NCBI RefSeq assembly: GCF_901827205.1
Contig: NZ_LR594675.1
Span: 186,001-250,000, forward strand
Reading direction: 5' to 3'
Origin: Variovorax sp. PBS-H4
GTDB lineage: Bacteria > Pseudomonadota > Gammaproteobacteria > Burkholderiales > Burkholderiaceae_C
DNA: 64,000 bases
Positions 16,724 through 25,045 of this stretch are shown here, piece by piece. The translations under genes were made by a program, and so were the position numbers. The notes under the pieces were generated by a model, which worked only from the letters and a program-made list of their open reading frames with translations, ran no database searches and was not told the origin of the DNA. Position 1 is the stretch's first letter. Every line of letters begins with the position of its first letter.

Positions 16724-17118
16724 TTGGTGATGCTCACGCGCGTGCCCTGCCCGACGACCGACGCAAGGTCGAACTCGTTCACCAGGCGCTTGCTGCCGGG
16801 CAGCCCCAGGCCCATGCCGGTGCCGCTGGTCCAGCCGTCGGACAAGGCCAGGGCGACGTCGGGGATGCCCGGGCCCTGGTCCTCGAAGTGCAGCCGCAAG
16901 CCGGGCTTGCCGTTGCGCTCCACATGCTCCCAGCGCATTTGGCCGCCGCCGCCATGGACCAGCGTGTTGCGCGACAGTTCACTGGCGGCGGTGATCATCT
17001 TGGTCTGGTCCACCAGGGAAAACTTCAGGCCCTGGCACAGGGCGCGCACCATCTGCCGGCTCGCCACGATGTGCTGCTCGCTTTGAAGCGGCAGGCTGCC
17101 GGTCGGTTCAGGGTTCAA
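16714..17118 (-). CDS. rsbT: RsbT-like switch serine/threonine kinase
   Basis: 134 residues, the length of RsbT. GHKL-type ATP-binding motifs are present: ELSRNTLVHGGGG (N box), FEDQGPGIPD (G1) and TSGTGMGLGLPG (G2). In Bacillus RsbT is held by the RsbR/RsbS stressosome, phosphorylates both on stress, and is freed to activate an output protein. The gene overlaps rsbS upstream by 11 bp and the phosphatase gene downstream by 10 bp. The output here is probably not RsbU, which is absent, but one of the two histidine kinases (inference). Confidence 0.9.
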   Translation of the reverse strand: MNPEPTGSLPLQSEQHIVASRQMVRALCQGLKFSLVDQTKMITAASELSRNTLVHGGGGQMRWEHVERNGKPGLRLHFEDQGPGIPDVALALSDGWTSGTGMGLGLPGSKRLVNEFDLASVVGQGTRVSITKWK

Positions 17119-17482
17119 CGCTGCTCTCCAGGCGGGAGCGCCGCAGCAGCTCCAGCCCGCGCTCGACGTTCAGCGCAGTCTTTACACCCTCCAGCGAGAG
17201 GCCCAGTTCGACCAGCGTGATGGCGACCGCCGGCTGCATGCCCACCACGACGGTGGTGGCGGACAGGATGCCGGTGATGCCCGAGATGCTGGTCAGGATG
17301 CGGCCGACGAAGGAATCGACGATCTCCAGCGCCGAGATGTCGATCATCACGCCCGAGGCGCGGGTCTTGGCAATCTGGTTTGCCAGGTCGTCCTGCAATG
17401 TCAGTGCGGTCTGGTCCTGCATATCGACCTGGATGGTCACCAGCAGGGTATCGCCCATCCGCAAAATCGGAATACGGTCCAT
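17108..17482 (-). CDS. rsbS: RsbS-like stressosome STAS protein
   Basis: 124 residues from ATG 17482 (a longer frame exists to 17554 but overlaps the rsbR end). A single STAS domain with DISALEIVDSFVGRI; S57 corresponds to the phosphorylated serine of RsbS. GMQPAVAITLVELGL follows as in the family. It forms the stressosome core with RsbR and captures RsbT. Spacing to rsbR is 16 bp. Confidence 0.9.
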   Translation of the reverse strand: MDRIPILRMGDTLLVTIQVDMQDQTALTLQDDLANQIAKTRASGVMIDISALEIVDSFVGRILTSISGITGILSATTVVVGMQPAVAITLVELGLSLEGVKTALNVERGLELLRRSRLESSVEP

Positions 17483-17498
17483 GAACGCCTGCCTCTGC

Positions 17499-18341
17499 CT
17501 ACTTGCTGCGCTCGATGCGCCAGCCGGTCTGCCGCAGGGCCAGGTCCAGCGCATCGGCGAGCGTCGCCTTGGTGCGCACCCCTTGCAGGTCGATGCCCAG
17601 GTGCACGATGGTCTGGGCGATCTGGGGACGGATGCCGCTGATGATGCAGTCGGCGCCCATCAGGCGGATCGCGGTCACGGTCTTCAGCAGGTGCTGGGCG
17701 ACGAGGGTGTCGACGGTCGGCACCCCGGTGATGTCGATGATGGCGAGCTCCGAGCCGGTCGCGACGATCTCCTGCAGGAGCGCTTCCATCACCATCTGCG
17801 TGCGGCTGCTGTCGAGCACGCCGATCATGGGCACGGCCAGGACGCCTTCCCACAGCTTGACCACCGGCGTCGACAGTTCCAGCAACTCTTCCTGCTGGCG
17901 CCGGATGATGTCTTCCCGCGCCCGCTGGTAGGTATCGACGGTTTGCTGGGCCCACTGGTCCACCATGGTGGACAGCGCCCACAACGCCTTGCCCATCGCG
18001 GCCGGGTCCTTGGCCTCGCGCCGCTGGATCGCGTCGAACAGGGGCTTCTTCAACGCCAGCACGAAGAGGCTGGTTTCCCCCGCCGTGCGGCCCTTGGCCG
18101 CGCGCGAACGCGACAGGGTGGCCAGCGAATCGCGCAAGGGCGCCCAGCCGGGGCCGTCGAGGCGCGAGGGGTCGCTTCCGGCCTGCAGTGCATCGCGCAG
18201 CTGGCGCAGCAACTCGCTGGCCTCGGCATTGGCGGCTTTCCGGACATCGGCGTCGACGATCTGCGCCTCGGTCAGCCAGGCATCGATCACGTCTTTTTCT
18301 TCATCGCGCAGCGTCGCCAGCAGTGGCGCGGGTTCAGTCAT
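17499..18341 (-). CDS. rsbR: RsbR-type stressosome sensor (RsbRD-like N-terminus plus STAS)
   Basis: 280 residues. The first ~140 form a helical N-terminal sensor resembling the RsbRD type rather than a globin or LOV domain; the C-terminal STAS domain begins near 158. Conserved phosphothreonine positions are T212 (VDTLVA) and T244 (SGIRPQIAQT), matching the two RsbT target sites of RsbR. First gene of the cassette; its start faces the L,D-transpeptidase gene across a 261-bp divergent gap. The signal sensed cannot be told. Confidence 0.9.
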   Translation of the reverse strand: MTEPAPLLATLRDEEKDVIDAWLTEAQIVDADVRKAANAEASELLRQLRDALQAGSDPSRLDGPGWAPLRDSLATLSRSRAAKGRTAGETSLFVLALKKPLFDAIQRREAKDPAAMGKALWALSTMVDQWAQQTVDTYQRAREDIIRRQQEELLELSTPVVKLWEGVLAVPMIGVLDSSRTQMVMEALLQEIVATGSELAIIDITGVPTVDTLVAQHLLKTVTAIRLMGADCIISGIRPQIAQTIVHLGIDLQGVRTKATLADALDLALRQTGWRIERSK

Positions 18342-18602
18342 TGAGCTTCCTCTTCCGTGGTTGTGTTCCGTGTCGGCGTTGGCCGGGAACGGAGACTACG
18401 ATCGTAGCGGCCCGGCCGCGCCGCCGTGGCCATGGATCAGTCGCGTGAACCGCTTTATGACGTAGGAATGCGCTGACAGGACTTCGGTCGCATCGCCTTG
18501 CGCCGTCGACGAGAGCTGAGCATTTGTGTCTGCTTGCGACTACAAGGCTCGACGCCCGGCGCACCCTATGGTGCCTCCAGCTTCACCAACGCCCTCTATC
18601 CA

Positions 18603-19640
18603 ATGACTACCTTTCGCAGAACCTTTCTACGGGCTGCGGCCCTGCTGGCCGTGGGCGGCACGGGGGCGATGCCCTGCCTGGCGACGGCCGCGCGCAATGG
18701 TCCTCCGGCAGTCGGCAGCGCCGCGACGGGCCCGGCCGCGCTCGACCGGCTCAATGCCGTCGGCGAAACACCAGTGCTGGCGCAAGGTGCACGTGGCCCC
18801 GCGGTCATGCGCGCACAGGTCCTCCTCGATCGCGCCTGGTTCTCGCCGGGCGAGATCGACGGCGGCTTCGGCGCCAACATGCGCCGGGTCGTCGCGGCCT
18901 ACCAGAAGGCCCATGGCCTGACGGAAAGCGGCAAGGTCGACGACGCCACCTGGGCCGCGCTGAAGGTCGACACGGAGCCCCTGTTCCAGCTCCACGAGCT
19001 GACCGACGAGGAGGTGGCCGGGCCGTTCACGCGCATCCCGAAGGACATGCCCGAGCGTGCCAAGCTCAAGTCGATGGGCTATGAGACCTTGCAGGAAGCC
19101 CTCTCCGAAAAGTTCCACATGTCTCCGAAGGCGCTGGCGGAGCTGAACCGGGGCGCACGGTTCGAGGCCGGCAGCCCGATCGTGGTCGTCAACGTCACGG
19201 GCAAGGCCGATGCGGGCGTGGTGAAGGCGGCGAAGTCCATCGAGATCGACAAGAGCGCGCACATGCTGTTCGTCCTCGATGGTGCCGGCAAGCCGTTGGC
19301 GGGATTTCCGATCAGCATCGGCGGTCCGCTCGACCCATTGCCGCTCGGCAAGATGAAGATCATCAACGAGGTGAAGGACCCGACCTTCACCTACGACCCG
19401 GCGCTCCTCAAGAAGGCGCCTGCCGATGCCTCGAAGGTCGAGCTCGCCGCGGGGCCCAACAACCCGATCGGCAACGTGTGGCTGGGGCTGTCCAAGCCGC
19501 ACTGGGGCATCCACGGCACGCCCACGCCGGAGCGCGTGGGCCGCGAAGAAACCAATGGCTGCATTCACCTGACCAACTGGGATGCCGCCCGCCTGTCGCA
19601 GCTCGCAAAAGCAGGCTTTGCCGTCGAAGTGAAAGCCTGA
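18603..19640 (+). CDS. L,D-transpeptidase (YkuD) with peptidoglycan-binding domain, probable Tat export
   Basis: 345 residues. The N-terminus FRRTFLRAAALLAVGG is a twin-arginine type signal. A peptidoglycan-binding domain lies at about 62-122, and the YkuD catalytic domain at about 212-343 with H304 (WGIHGT), C320 and H322 in NGCIHL. It makes 3-3 crosslinks or attaches proteins in peptidoglycan from the periplasmic side. ATG 18603 was chosen because it starts the signal sequence. It is 10 bp before an M23 peptidase gene, a sensible wall-remodelling pair, and is divergent from the stressosome operon. Confidence 0.92.
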   Translation: MTTFRRTFLRAAALLAVGGTGAMPCLATAARNGPPAVGSAATGPAALDRLNAVGETPVLAQGARGPAVMRAQVLLDRAWFSPGEIDGGFGANMRRVVAAYQKAHGLTESGKVDDATWAALKVDTEPLFQLHELTDEEVAGPFTRIPKDMPERAKLKSMGYETLQEALSEKFHMSPKALAELNRGARFEAGSPIVVVNVTGKADAGVVKAAKSIEIDKSAHMLFVLDGAGKPLAGFPISIGGPLDPLPLGKMKIINEVKDPTFTYDPALLKKAPADASKVELAAGPNNPIGNVWLGLSKPHWGIHGTPTPERVGREETNGCIHLTNWDAARLSQLAKAGFAVEVKA

Positions 19641-19650
19641 AGACGAGCAG

Positions 19651-20190
19651 ATGCACATCTCGCGGCGACGCCTGGCAGCGGCATCTGCGTGCTTGCTGGT
19701 GCCGGGGTGGCTACAGGCCCGGGCCGAAGCCCCGAGCGTGGGGCAAGCATTGCTCGCGGCGCGTTCACTGCGATTCCCCGTCGATGGCGTGCGGCCCGAG
19801 AGTGTGCGTGACACCTTCGCCGACGGCCGCCCCGATCACCGCCACGAGGCACTCGACATCATGGCGCCGCGCGGCACGCCCGTTCGCGCGGTGGACGACG
19901 GAAGGCTGGTCAAGCTGTTCGACAGCCGGCACGGCGGCTTGACCGTCTACCAGTTCGATCCGTCCGAGCAGCTGGCCTACTACTACGCGCACCTCGACGG
20001 CTACGCCGCAGGTATTCGCGAGGGCATGCAGCTGTGGAGGGGCGACCTGATCGGCTACGTGGGAAGCAGCGGCAACGCCGCACGCGACGCGCCGCATCTG
20101 CACTTCGCGGTGTTCCTGCTCGGGCCGGAAAAGCAATGGTGGAAGGGGACGCCGCTGAACCCCTACAGCGCCCTGCGTGCAGCTCGATGA
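19651..20190 (+). CDS. M23-family peptidoglycan endopeptidase
   Basis: 179 residues with a signal peptide (HISRRRLAAASACLLVPGW, Tat-like arginines). LytM/M23 zinc site: H in DHRHEALDIMAPRG with the following D, and HLHF near 149-152. It cleaves peptide crosslinks in the wall. It lacks coiled-coil or LysM segments, so it is a compact member. Follows the L,D-transpeptidase by 10 bp and is probably cotranscribed. Confidence 0.9.
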   Translation: MHISRRRLAAASACLLVPGWLQARAEAPSVGQALLAARSLRFPVDGVRPESVRDTFADGRPDHRHEALDIMAPRGTPVRAVDDGRLVKLFDSRHGGLTVYQFDPSEQLAYYYAHLDGYAAGIREGMQLWRGDLIGYVGSSGNAARDAPHLHFAVFLLGPEKQWWKGTPLNPYSALRAAR

Positions 20191-20219
20191 GCGCGCCCTG
20201 CCTCGGGCCAGCCTGGCCG

Positions 20220-20783
20220 CTAGTGGCTGCGCAGGTTCATGTGAAACGCGATCACGGTCACATCGTGCTCCGACGGTGCCAACCCCAGGATGGCCGTGGC
20301 ACGCAGATCGTGCTCGGGGCAGCGAACGAACCCCATCTGCTGGTACAGCTTGCAGGCGGTCGTCATGAACGACGAGCCGTGGATGCCCATCGTCGGCGCG
20401 CCGAGTTCGCGCGCCCGCGCCACGCAGTACTGGGCGAGGCGGCGCCCCAGCCCGCGGCCGCGGGCATCCGGATGCACCGCAAGCTTGCGAAAGCCTGCCC
20501 AGCCCTCGGGCAGGCCCAGACCTTCGAGGCCGGCGTCGGCGTAGAACACCACGCTGCCCACCACCCGGCCCTGCCATTCAGCGACCAGCAGCTGAGTGCC
20601 TTGCTCGGGCTTTTCGACGTGGCGCAGGTCGTCGAGGTAGGCCTCGAAGACGGCCGGCGGCACGCTCCTTCGGTACTGGGAATACGCGGCCATCCGGATC
20701 GATGCGATGGGCGTGGCCTCATGGCGCGCGGCGGGGCGAATGCGGCAACCGGCGGCGGCGATGGCCCTCTCGAAATCCTGCAT
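20220..20783 (-). CDS. GNAT-family N-acetyltransferase
   Basis: 187 residues from ATG 20783, preceded by GAAGGAG. The GNAT acetyl-CoA loop is seen as KLAVHPDARGRGLGRRLAQY, and TACKLYQQMGFV is the usual C-terminal motif. The frame continues upstream to 20900 without family support. Substrate unknown. It converges on the M23 gene. Confidence 0.88.
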   Translation of the reverse strand: MQDFERAIAAAGCRIRPAARHEATPIASIRMAAYSQYRRSVPPAVFEAYLDDLRHVEKPEQGTQLLVAEWQGRVVGSVVFYADAGLEGLGLPEGWAGFRKLAVHPDARGRGLGRRLAQYCVARARELGAPTMGIHGSSFMTTACKLYQQMGFVRCPEHDLRATAILGLAPSEHDVTVIAFHMNLRSH

Positions 20784-21032
20784 GTCTTTCTCCTTCATTC
20801 CTCGGGTGGTCGGGTGACCGATGAAGGAGCTCAGCTTAGGCGCGGGGGTCGTGCCCATCTTGAAGGAACGCGACATGTCGTCGTCGCCGGCATAGGCCAT
20901 GCGGCCGATGGCTTTGACGCGCTGTGGCCCGCGTGCGCCTTTGCCGCATAGGACGATGCAGGCTTTTCCTACGAGGCCGTGACGTATGCGAAGGCAGGCT
21001 CTTGCACAAGATCCACCTCACCCCACAAAGCC

Positions 21033-21236
21033 ATGCGTGAAGCCATGATTTCCCCCGCCCATCTGTTCATGCCGTCCGTCGCCAACATGGCGAACGTGCG
21101 GCTGATCGACGTCACCGACTCGAGCGATGTCGACTACTGGACCGAAGCGTTCGGCGTGAGCGAAACGGAGCTTCGTCTCGCCGTTGCCGCCGTCGGCAGC
21201 TCAGTGCAGGACGTGCGCGACCACCTCGGCAAGTAA
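21033..21236 (+). CDS. DUF3606 small protein
   Basis: About 67 residues. The C-terminal part, DSSDVDYWTEAFGVSETELR, then AVAAVGSSVQDVRDHLGK, matches the DUF3606 pattern (DYWtkalGvse.eL..Av..vG.....vr..L). The precise start is uncertain because several ATGs occur in the first 22 codons. Function unknown; such proteins are often stress-associated in proteobacteria. Its end overlaps the small lipoprotein gene on the opposite strand by 36 bp. Confidence 0.7.
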   Translation: MREAMISPAHLFMPSVANMANVRLIDVTDSSDVDYWTEAFGVSETELRLAVAAVGSSVQDVRDHLGK

Positions 21237-21335
21237 GGCCTGCTGCGCCTTCGGCGGCTGCGGCTTTGGTTCGCAGCCTGCGAGGGCGGCGAATGCCAGC
21301 GAGGCAAGGGCCAGCGAGAGTGTCCGAAGCTTCAT
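21201..21335 (-). CDS. Small lipoprotein
   Basis: 44 residues: KLRTLSLALASLAFAALAGC is a lipoprotein signal with lipobox LAGC, followed by a short proline/lysine-rich tail. GGAGAAG lies just before ATG 21335. The overlap with the DUF3606 gene lowers confidence, but the signal peptide is well formed. Confidence 0.55.
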   Translation of the reverse strand: MKLRTLSLALASLAFAALAGCEPKPQPPKAQQALLAEVVAHVLH

Positions 21336-21654
21336 GATCTTCTCCTTCGAGCGGTGCGGCGCCGGCGCGTGGACCCGGCTGGCCATTCTGGCGCCGCCAT
21401 GACGGCTTGCCTGTCAGCCAAGAGCCAACCCCCGCACTTGGCGGCGGTCGCACGGCGCGGTGATCAGCTGCAGCTGCGCCAAGCGTTGCGGAAAACCCTG
21501 TCGGGCCTCGATACAGTGACTGAAATCAAGGCAGACGGATTGCCTGAAATCTGGGCTGCGGGGATGGTTTCCGAGCGAAATACCTGCCGTTTCAGGGCTT
21601 GAATGGATGGCATGAACTGTGCAAGTTCCAGGCATTGTTTTCGGAGACGTCCCC

Positions 21655-21897
21655 ATGAATGAGGGTCAAGCCATCGCAATCCGGCCTGCGACCGAGTCCC
21701 TGCTGGATGCCGACATCGAAGTTCTGAGACTGTCGCTTCGCACCACCAACGTGTTGCGCCTCAACGAGCTGCACACGGTGCGTGACCTGACGCGCGTCCC
21801 GGCGAAAAAGCTCTTCGTGCTCTCGCGGCTGGGCCGCAATTCGCTGCGGGAGATCGTCGAGAGCGTCCACCGCCGAGGGCTGCGGCTCGCGGAGTGA
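21655..21897 (+). CDS. Free-standing RNA polymerase alpha-CTD-like protein
   Basis: 80 residues from ATG 21655. The core, IEVLRLSLRTTNVLRLNELH, then TVRDLTRVP, LSRLGRNSLREIVESVH and RRGLRL, aligns with the C-terminal domain of the RNA polymerase alpha subunit. The DNA-contacting arginine and asparagine (E. coli R265 and N268) appear conserved in LRTTN; LGRNSL corresponds to LGKKSL, so K298 is asparagine. No alpha N-terminal domain or linker is present. It may bind DNA or transcription factors by mimicking alpha-CTD. It converges on the ketosynthase gene with a 6-bp gap. Confidence 0.7.
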   Translation: MNEGQAIAIRPATESLLDADIEVLRLSLRTTNVLRLNELHTVRDLTRVPAKKLFVLSRLGRNSLREIVESVHRRGLRLAE

Positions 21898-21903
21898 GCG
21901 CCT

Positions 21904-23118
21904 TCAGGCGCGGCGGAAGACCAATACCGAATTGGTGCCGCCGAAGGCGAAGGAGTTGCTGATCGCGGCTTCCAGCTTCGGCGCCGCCACGCCGCCCTGA
22001 AGCACCAGGTTCAACCGGCACTCCGGGTCCATGGCCGTGCAATGGGCGTTGGGCGGCAACTGCCGCCGGTACAGCGCCAGCACGGTGATCACCGCTTCGA
22101 GCGCGCCCCCTGCACCGAGCAGGTGGCCGTGCAGGGCCTTGGTGGAGCTCACCTGCAGATCGCCGAGCGTGGCCTCGCCCCAGACCTCTGCCAGCGCATT
22201 GCGCTCGACCACGTCGCCGATGCGGGTGGCGGTGCCGTGCGCATTGCAGTAGCCGATGTCGCGCGGCGCGAGCCCGGCCGAACGCAGCGCGGCGCGCATC
22301 GCACGGGCCTGTCCGGGGGTGTCGGGCTTGGTGAGATGGGTCGCGTCGGAGCCGATGCCCCAGCCAGCCAGCCGCGCATAGGTGCGTGCGCCACGCGCGC
22401 GGGCACGCTCCACGGATTCGAGCACCACGAAGGCGGCGCCTTCGCCCAGCGCGAAGCCGCTGCGGTCGGTGGAAAAGGGGCGGACGGCGCGCGCCTCCTC
22501 GCCGGGCGCGAAGGTGGCGAGCGTCTGCATGGCCTGCCAGGCGAGCACCACGCCGGGCACGATCAGCGCCTCGCTGCCGCCGGCAATGGCCACGTCGACC
22601 TCGCCGCGCCCCACCGCCTTCGCGGCCTCGGCCAGCGCCACGCTGGACGATGCGCAAGCCACCGAGTAGGTGAGCACCGGCCCCTGCGCCTGCTGGCGCA
22701 TCGCCACCTGCGCGGCCGGCGCGTTGGGCATGAAGGAGGGAACGGTGAGCGGCGGCATGCGCGTGCTGGCGCCGCGGTAGGCGGTCTCGACCGCGGCGGC
22801 GCCGCCCATGCCGCAACCGACATAGACGCCGATGCGCTCGGGGTCGGCATCGCCGAGCGTGCCGGCGTCCCGCACCGCCAGGTCGGCGGCAGCCACGGCC
22901 ATCTGGCTCACGCGATCCACGCCGGCCAACTGCAGCTTGGTGAACCAGCGCGACACGTCGAACGGGGCGAGTGCGGCGGTGGTGGGCTTGGGCAACTCGG
23001 GCAGCACGGGCCGCAGCGCCGATTCGCCGCGCATCAGCGCGTCGAACATGGCGCCGGGGTCATCGCCGTGCGGGCTCACGACGCCCAATCCGCTGACCGC
23101 GACCTCCACGGCGCTCAC
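21904..23118 (-). CDS. Beta-ketoacyl-ACP synthase (FabF/KAS II-like)
   Basis: 404 residues, full thiolase-fold ketosynthase. Catalytic triad visible: C155 in VACASSSVAL, H294 in NAHGTAT, H330 in LHGHLLGAGG; K327 precedes. Condenses acyl groups with malonyl-ACP. Its start overlaps the acyl carrier protein stop by 4 bp, so the two are cotranslated. Away from the core fab genes, it probably serves a special lipid or envelope acyl chain rather than bulk fatty acid synthesis (inference). Confidence 0.92.
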   Translation of the reverse strand: MSAVEVAVSGLGVVSPHGDDPGAMFDALMRGESALRPVLPELPKPTTAALAPFDVSRWFTKLQLAGVDRVSQMAVAAADLAVRDAGTLGDADPERIGVYVGCGMGGAAAVETAYRGASTRMPPLTVPSFMPNAPAAQVAMRQQAQGPVLTYSVACASSSVALAEAAKAVGRGEVDVAIAGGSEALIVPGVVLAWQAMQTLATFAPGEEARAVRPFSTDRSGFALGEGAAFVVLESVERARARGARTYARLAGWGIGSDATHLTKPDTPGQARAMRAALRSAGLAPRDIGYCNAHGTATRIGDVVERNALAEVWGEATLGDLQVSSTKALHGHLLGAGGALEAVITVLALYRRQLPPNAHCTAMDPECRLNLVLQGGVAAPKLEAAISNSFAFGGTNSVLVFRRA

Positions 23119-23369
23119 TTGGCTGGGGCCGATGCCGGCTGCGCCGCCAGGGTCTTGTCGACCATGGCTGCCAGCTCGGCCAGCGTGTCGACGTTCACGT
23201 CCGTGTCGGGCATGGAAATCTTGAAATGGTCTTCGACCGCGAACACGAATTCGACCAGCGTGAGCGAATCGAAGCCCTTGTCGCGCATGGATGCGTTGGG
23301 GTCGAGCGCTGCCGGGTCGAGGCCGTACTTTTCCTGGATCAGGTCCTGTAATTCTTTCAGCGAACTCAT
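23115..23369 (-). CDS. Acyl carrier protein
   Basis: 84 residues with the phosphopantetheine site S35 in GFDSLTLVEF and acidic helices 2 and 3 (VFAVEDHFKISMPD). ATG 23369 was chosen; the longer frame overlaps the PAP2 gene. Overlaps the ketosynthase gene. It probably carries the growing chain for that enzyme. Confidence 0.92.
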   Translation of the reverse strand: MSSLKELQDLIQEKYGLDPAALDPNASMRDKGFDSLTLVEFVFAVEDHFKISMPDTDVNVDTLAELAAMVDKTLAAQPASAPAK

Positions 23370-23403
23370 GGAGCGATGTCCGTCTTCATGCGGGGGCGGT
23401 GGG

Positions 23404-24126
23404 TCATCTGTAGGGGATGATATCCGCTCCCCCGAAGACTGCAGGCGCGTTGCCGCCTGGCGCCGGGCGCCAGCGCATCGAGGGCCAGGCGAAGGCAATG
23501 CCCAGCAGTGCGCCGGCCAGCGCATCCAGCGCCACGTGCTGCTTGACCGCCAGGGTCGAATACGCGATGGCGGCGAACCAGAGCCCATTGGCCAGGCGCA
23601 GCGCGACGGGCGCGCGCGTGCGGTGCAGCACGTCGTCCACCCGGATGGCAGTGAAGATCGCGACCGCCACGTGCATCGAAGGGCAGGCGTTGCCCGGCGC
23701 GTCCACGCCCTGCATCAGCGCGAAGCCGGGAAAGTCCGAGCTGCCGGCCATCAGCGGCGGCACCTGTGTCGGCCAGAAATGGAACAGGCCCAGCCCCGCG
23801 ATGCACAGCGCGCCGACCCAGAGCCCGTAGACCACCAGCTCGGTGAAGTTGCGCTGCAGCCCGGGCGCCAGGCCGACGTAGAACCACAGCGAAAAATACG
23901 CGACCAGCATTTCCGGCTGGAAGGGAACCATCCGGTCGATGGCGGTCAGCGGCATCACGGTCATCGGATGGACCGGATGGCGCAGCAGCTGGAAGTACCC
24001 GATGAAGAAGAGCCAGGTAAATAGCGTGACGCCGACGATCTTCAGGGCCAGCAGGTGGCGGATGCGAAAAAGGAGCTCGGCGCGCCATTGCGGGGGATGG
24101 GAAGAGGGCATGTGAGCGCCGAGCAT
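23404..24126 (-). CDS. PAP2-like membrane phosphatase / phosphotransferase
   Basis: 240 residues with about five to six hydrophobic segments. PAP2 motifs are seen as CPSMHVAVAIF (motif 2) and KQHVALDALAG (motif 3, H with a following D), placed on the outer face of the inner membrane; motif 1 (KxxxxxxRP) is not evident, as in inositol-phosphoceramide-synthase-like PAP2 members. It ends 34 bp before the ACP start, suggesting a shared lipid modification task. An inner ATG at 24111 is an alternative start. Confidence 0.8.
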   Translation of the reverse strand: MLGAHMPSSHPPQWRAELLFRIRHLLALKIVGVTLFTWLFFIGYFQLLRHPVHPMTVMPLTAIDRMVPFQPEMLVAYFSLWFYVGLAPGLQRNFTELVVYGLWVGALCIAGLGLFHFWPTQVPPLMAGSSDFPGFALMQGVDAPGNACPSMHVAVAIFTAIRVDDVLHRTRAPVALRLANGLWFAAIAYSTLAVKQHVALDALAGALLGIAFAWPSMRWRPAPGGNAPAVFGGADIIPYR

Positions 24127-24439
24127 GCCTGTTTTCGCGCCGGCATGAAACCCCGGGATCGTGGGCGCTCATTCATATGGGGCGGCGCGCAGATGAACTC
24201 GTCGGTTCACTGCAATGGCGCCACCGTTTCTTCACCTGTTGCCTCATCGATCAAAGAACCGTCCCTTGCAAAAAATCTCCCTGCTTGTGGTTCGACGGCA
24301 ACGCCAAGAAGGCTGTGACCTTCTGCGCGAGCGGGCGGCACGCCGATGGGCGTTGGCTTCGAGATCGAGGGGCCGACGGCAGGTCAAGGACTCGACCAAG
24401 GTCCAGCGCACCATGAGGCCATGTTGGAGATGTGCAAGC
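24127..24439. other. Intergenic stretch, probable island boundary
   Basis: About 313 bp between the PAP2 promoter side and the end of the TOPRIM-like gene. Short overlapping frames exist on the plus strand but none is recognisable. Base composition falls compared with the PAP2 side. No repeat or tRNA end was seen. Confidence 0.4.
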
Positions 24440-25042
24440 TCAGCGCATGAATTGCTGAAGGCGAGTGAACGTCCGTTCCAGACTGGGCGAATTTGAGAGA
24501 GCAGTTAGCGGGTCCCACTGCTGCCGTACAAAGGCTACCAAGCGTTCGTTGTACATCGGGCCAATCTGCACGCTGCTTCCCGCAGGAGGCACCAGTTCCG
24601 CAGCGAGCCGCCGGGAGCGGCTGCGCCTAACCAGGTTGATCAAAGTCCTTTTCGGATCATCGACTGTGTCTGGAGCTTGAGGGATTTTGATCGGCGGAAT
24701 GCCCGCAAAGGTCGCGAAGGCCTGTCGGTCTGCCAGCACCCAAGCTTCCGTTTCACGAACGGCGACGCGGAACATCATCGTCGGGGGAAGGTTTTCAGCC
24801 CCCCATTCCTCCCGCAGCGAAGCGGCGCATTCCGCATTGTCAAGATCCGTCAATACGACGTGCGGAAGTACCAGGCTTGCCTCTCGATACTTGTTTATGG
24901 ACCGCTTGATATTTCCGAAGCCGCGCTCAATCTTTGGCAGTATCACGCGGAAAGTGCGACCACAGCGTAGGAGGATGCATTCCATCACCGCGAAGCTCAG
25001 CTCATCTTCAGCCACCAAGGCAACATCGATAGGAGACGACAT
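24440..25042 (-). CDS. DUF4276/RloB-like TOPRIM-type protein
   Basis: 200 residues. The N-terminal VALVAEDELS carries acidic residues E12 and E14, and VVLTDLDNAE carries D66 and D68, the E...DxD spacing of a TOPRIM-like metal site; VRETEAWVLAD (95-105) resembles the conserved (h)xEAWLLAD block of DUF4276/RloB proteins. It begins 3 bp after the AAA ATPase gene. Such ATPase plus TOPRIM pairs act in anti-phage defence (RloA/RloB, AbiL, PARIS, OLD-like). Nuclease activity is inferred, not shown. Confidence 0.72.
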   Translation of the reverse strand: MSSPIDVALVAEDELSFAVMECILLRCGRTFRVILPKIERGFGNIKRSINKYREASLVLPHVVLTDLDNAECAASLREEWGAENLPPTMMFRVAVRETEAWVLADRQAFATFAGIPPIKIPQAPDTVDDPKRTLINLVRRSRSRRLAAELVPPAGSSVQIGPMYNERLVAFVRQQWDPLTALSNSPSLERTFTRLQQFMR

Positions 25043-25045
25043 CGT

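Noticed and set aside
21904..23369. Polyketide or aryl polyene biosynthesis cluster
   Set aside because: Only one KS and one ACP are present. No ketoreductase, dehydratase, acyltransferase or export genes lie nearby.
22042..24024. Long plus-strand open frame (660 codons) opposite the ketosynthase/ACP/PAP2 genes
   Set aside because: Antisense shadow in GC-rich DNA. No recognisable motif and it covers three real genes.
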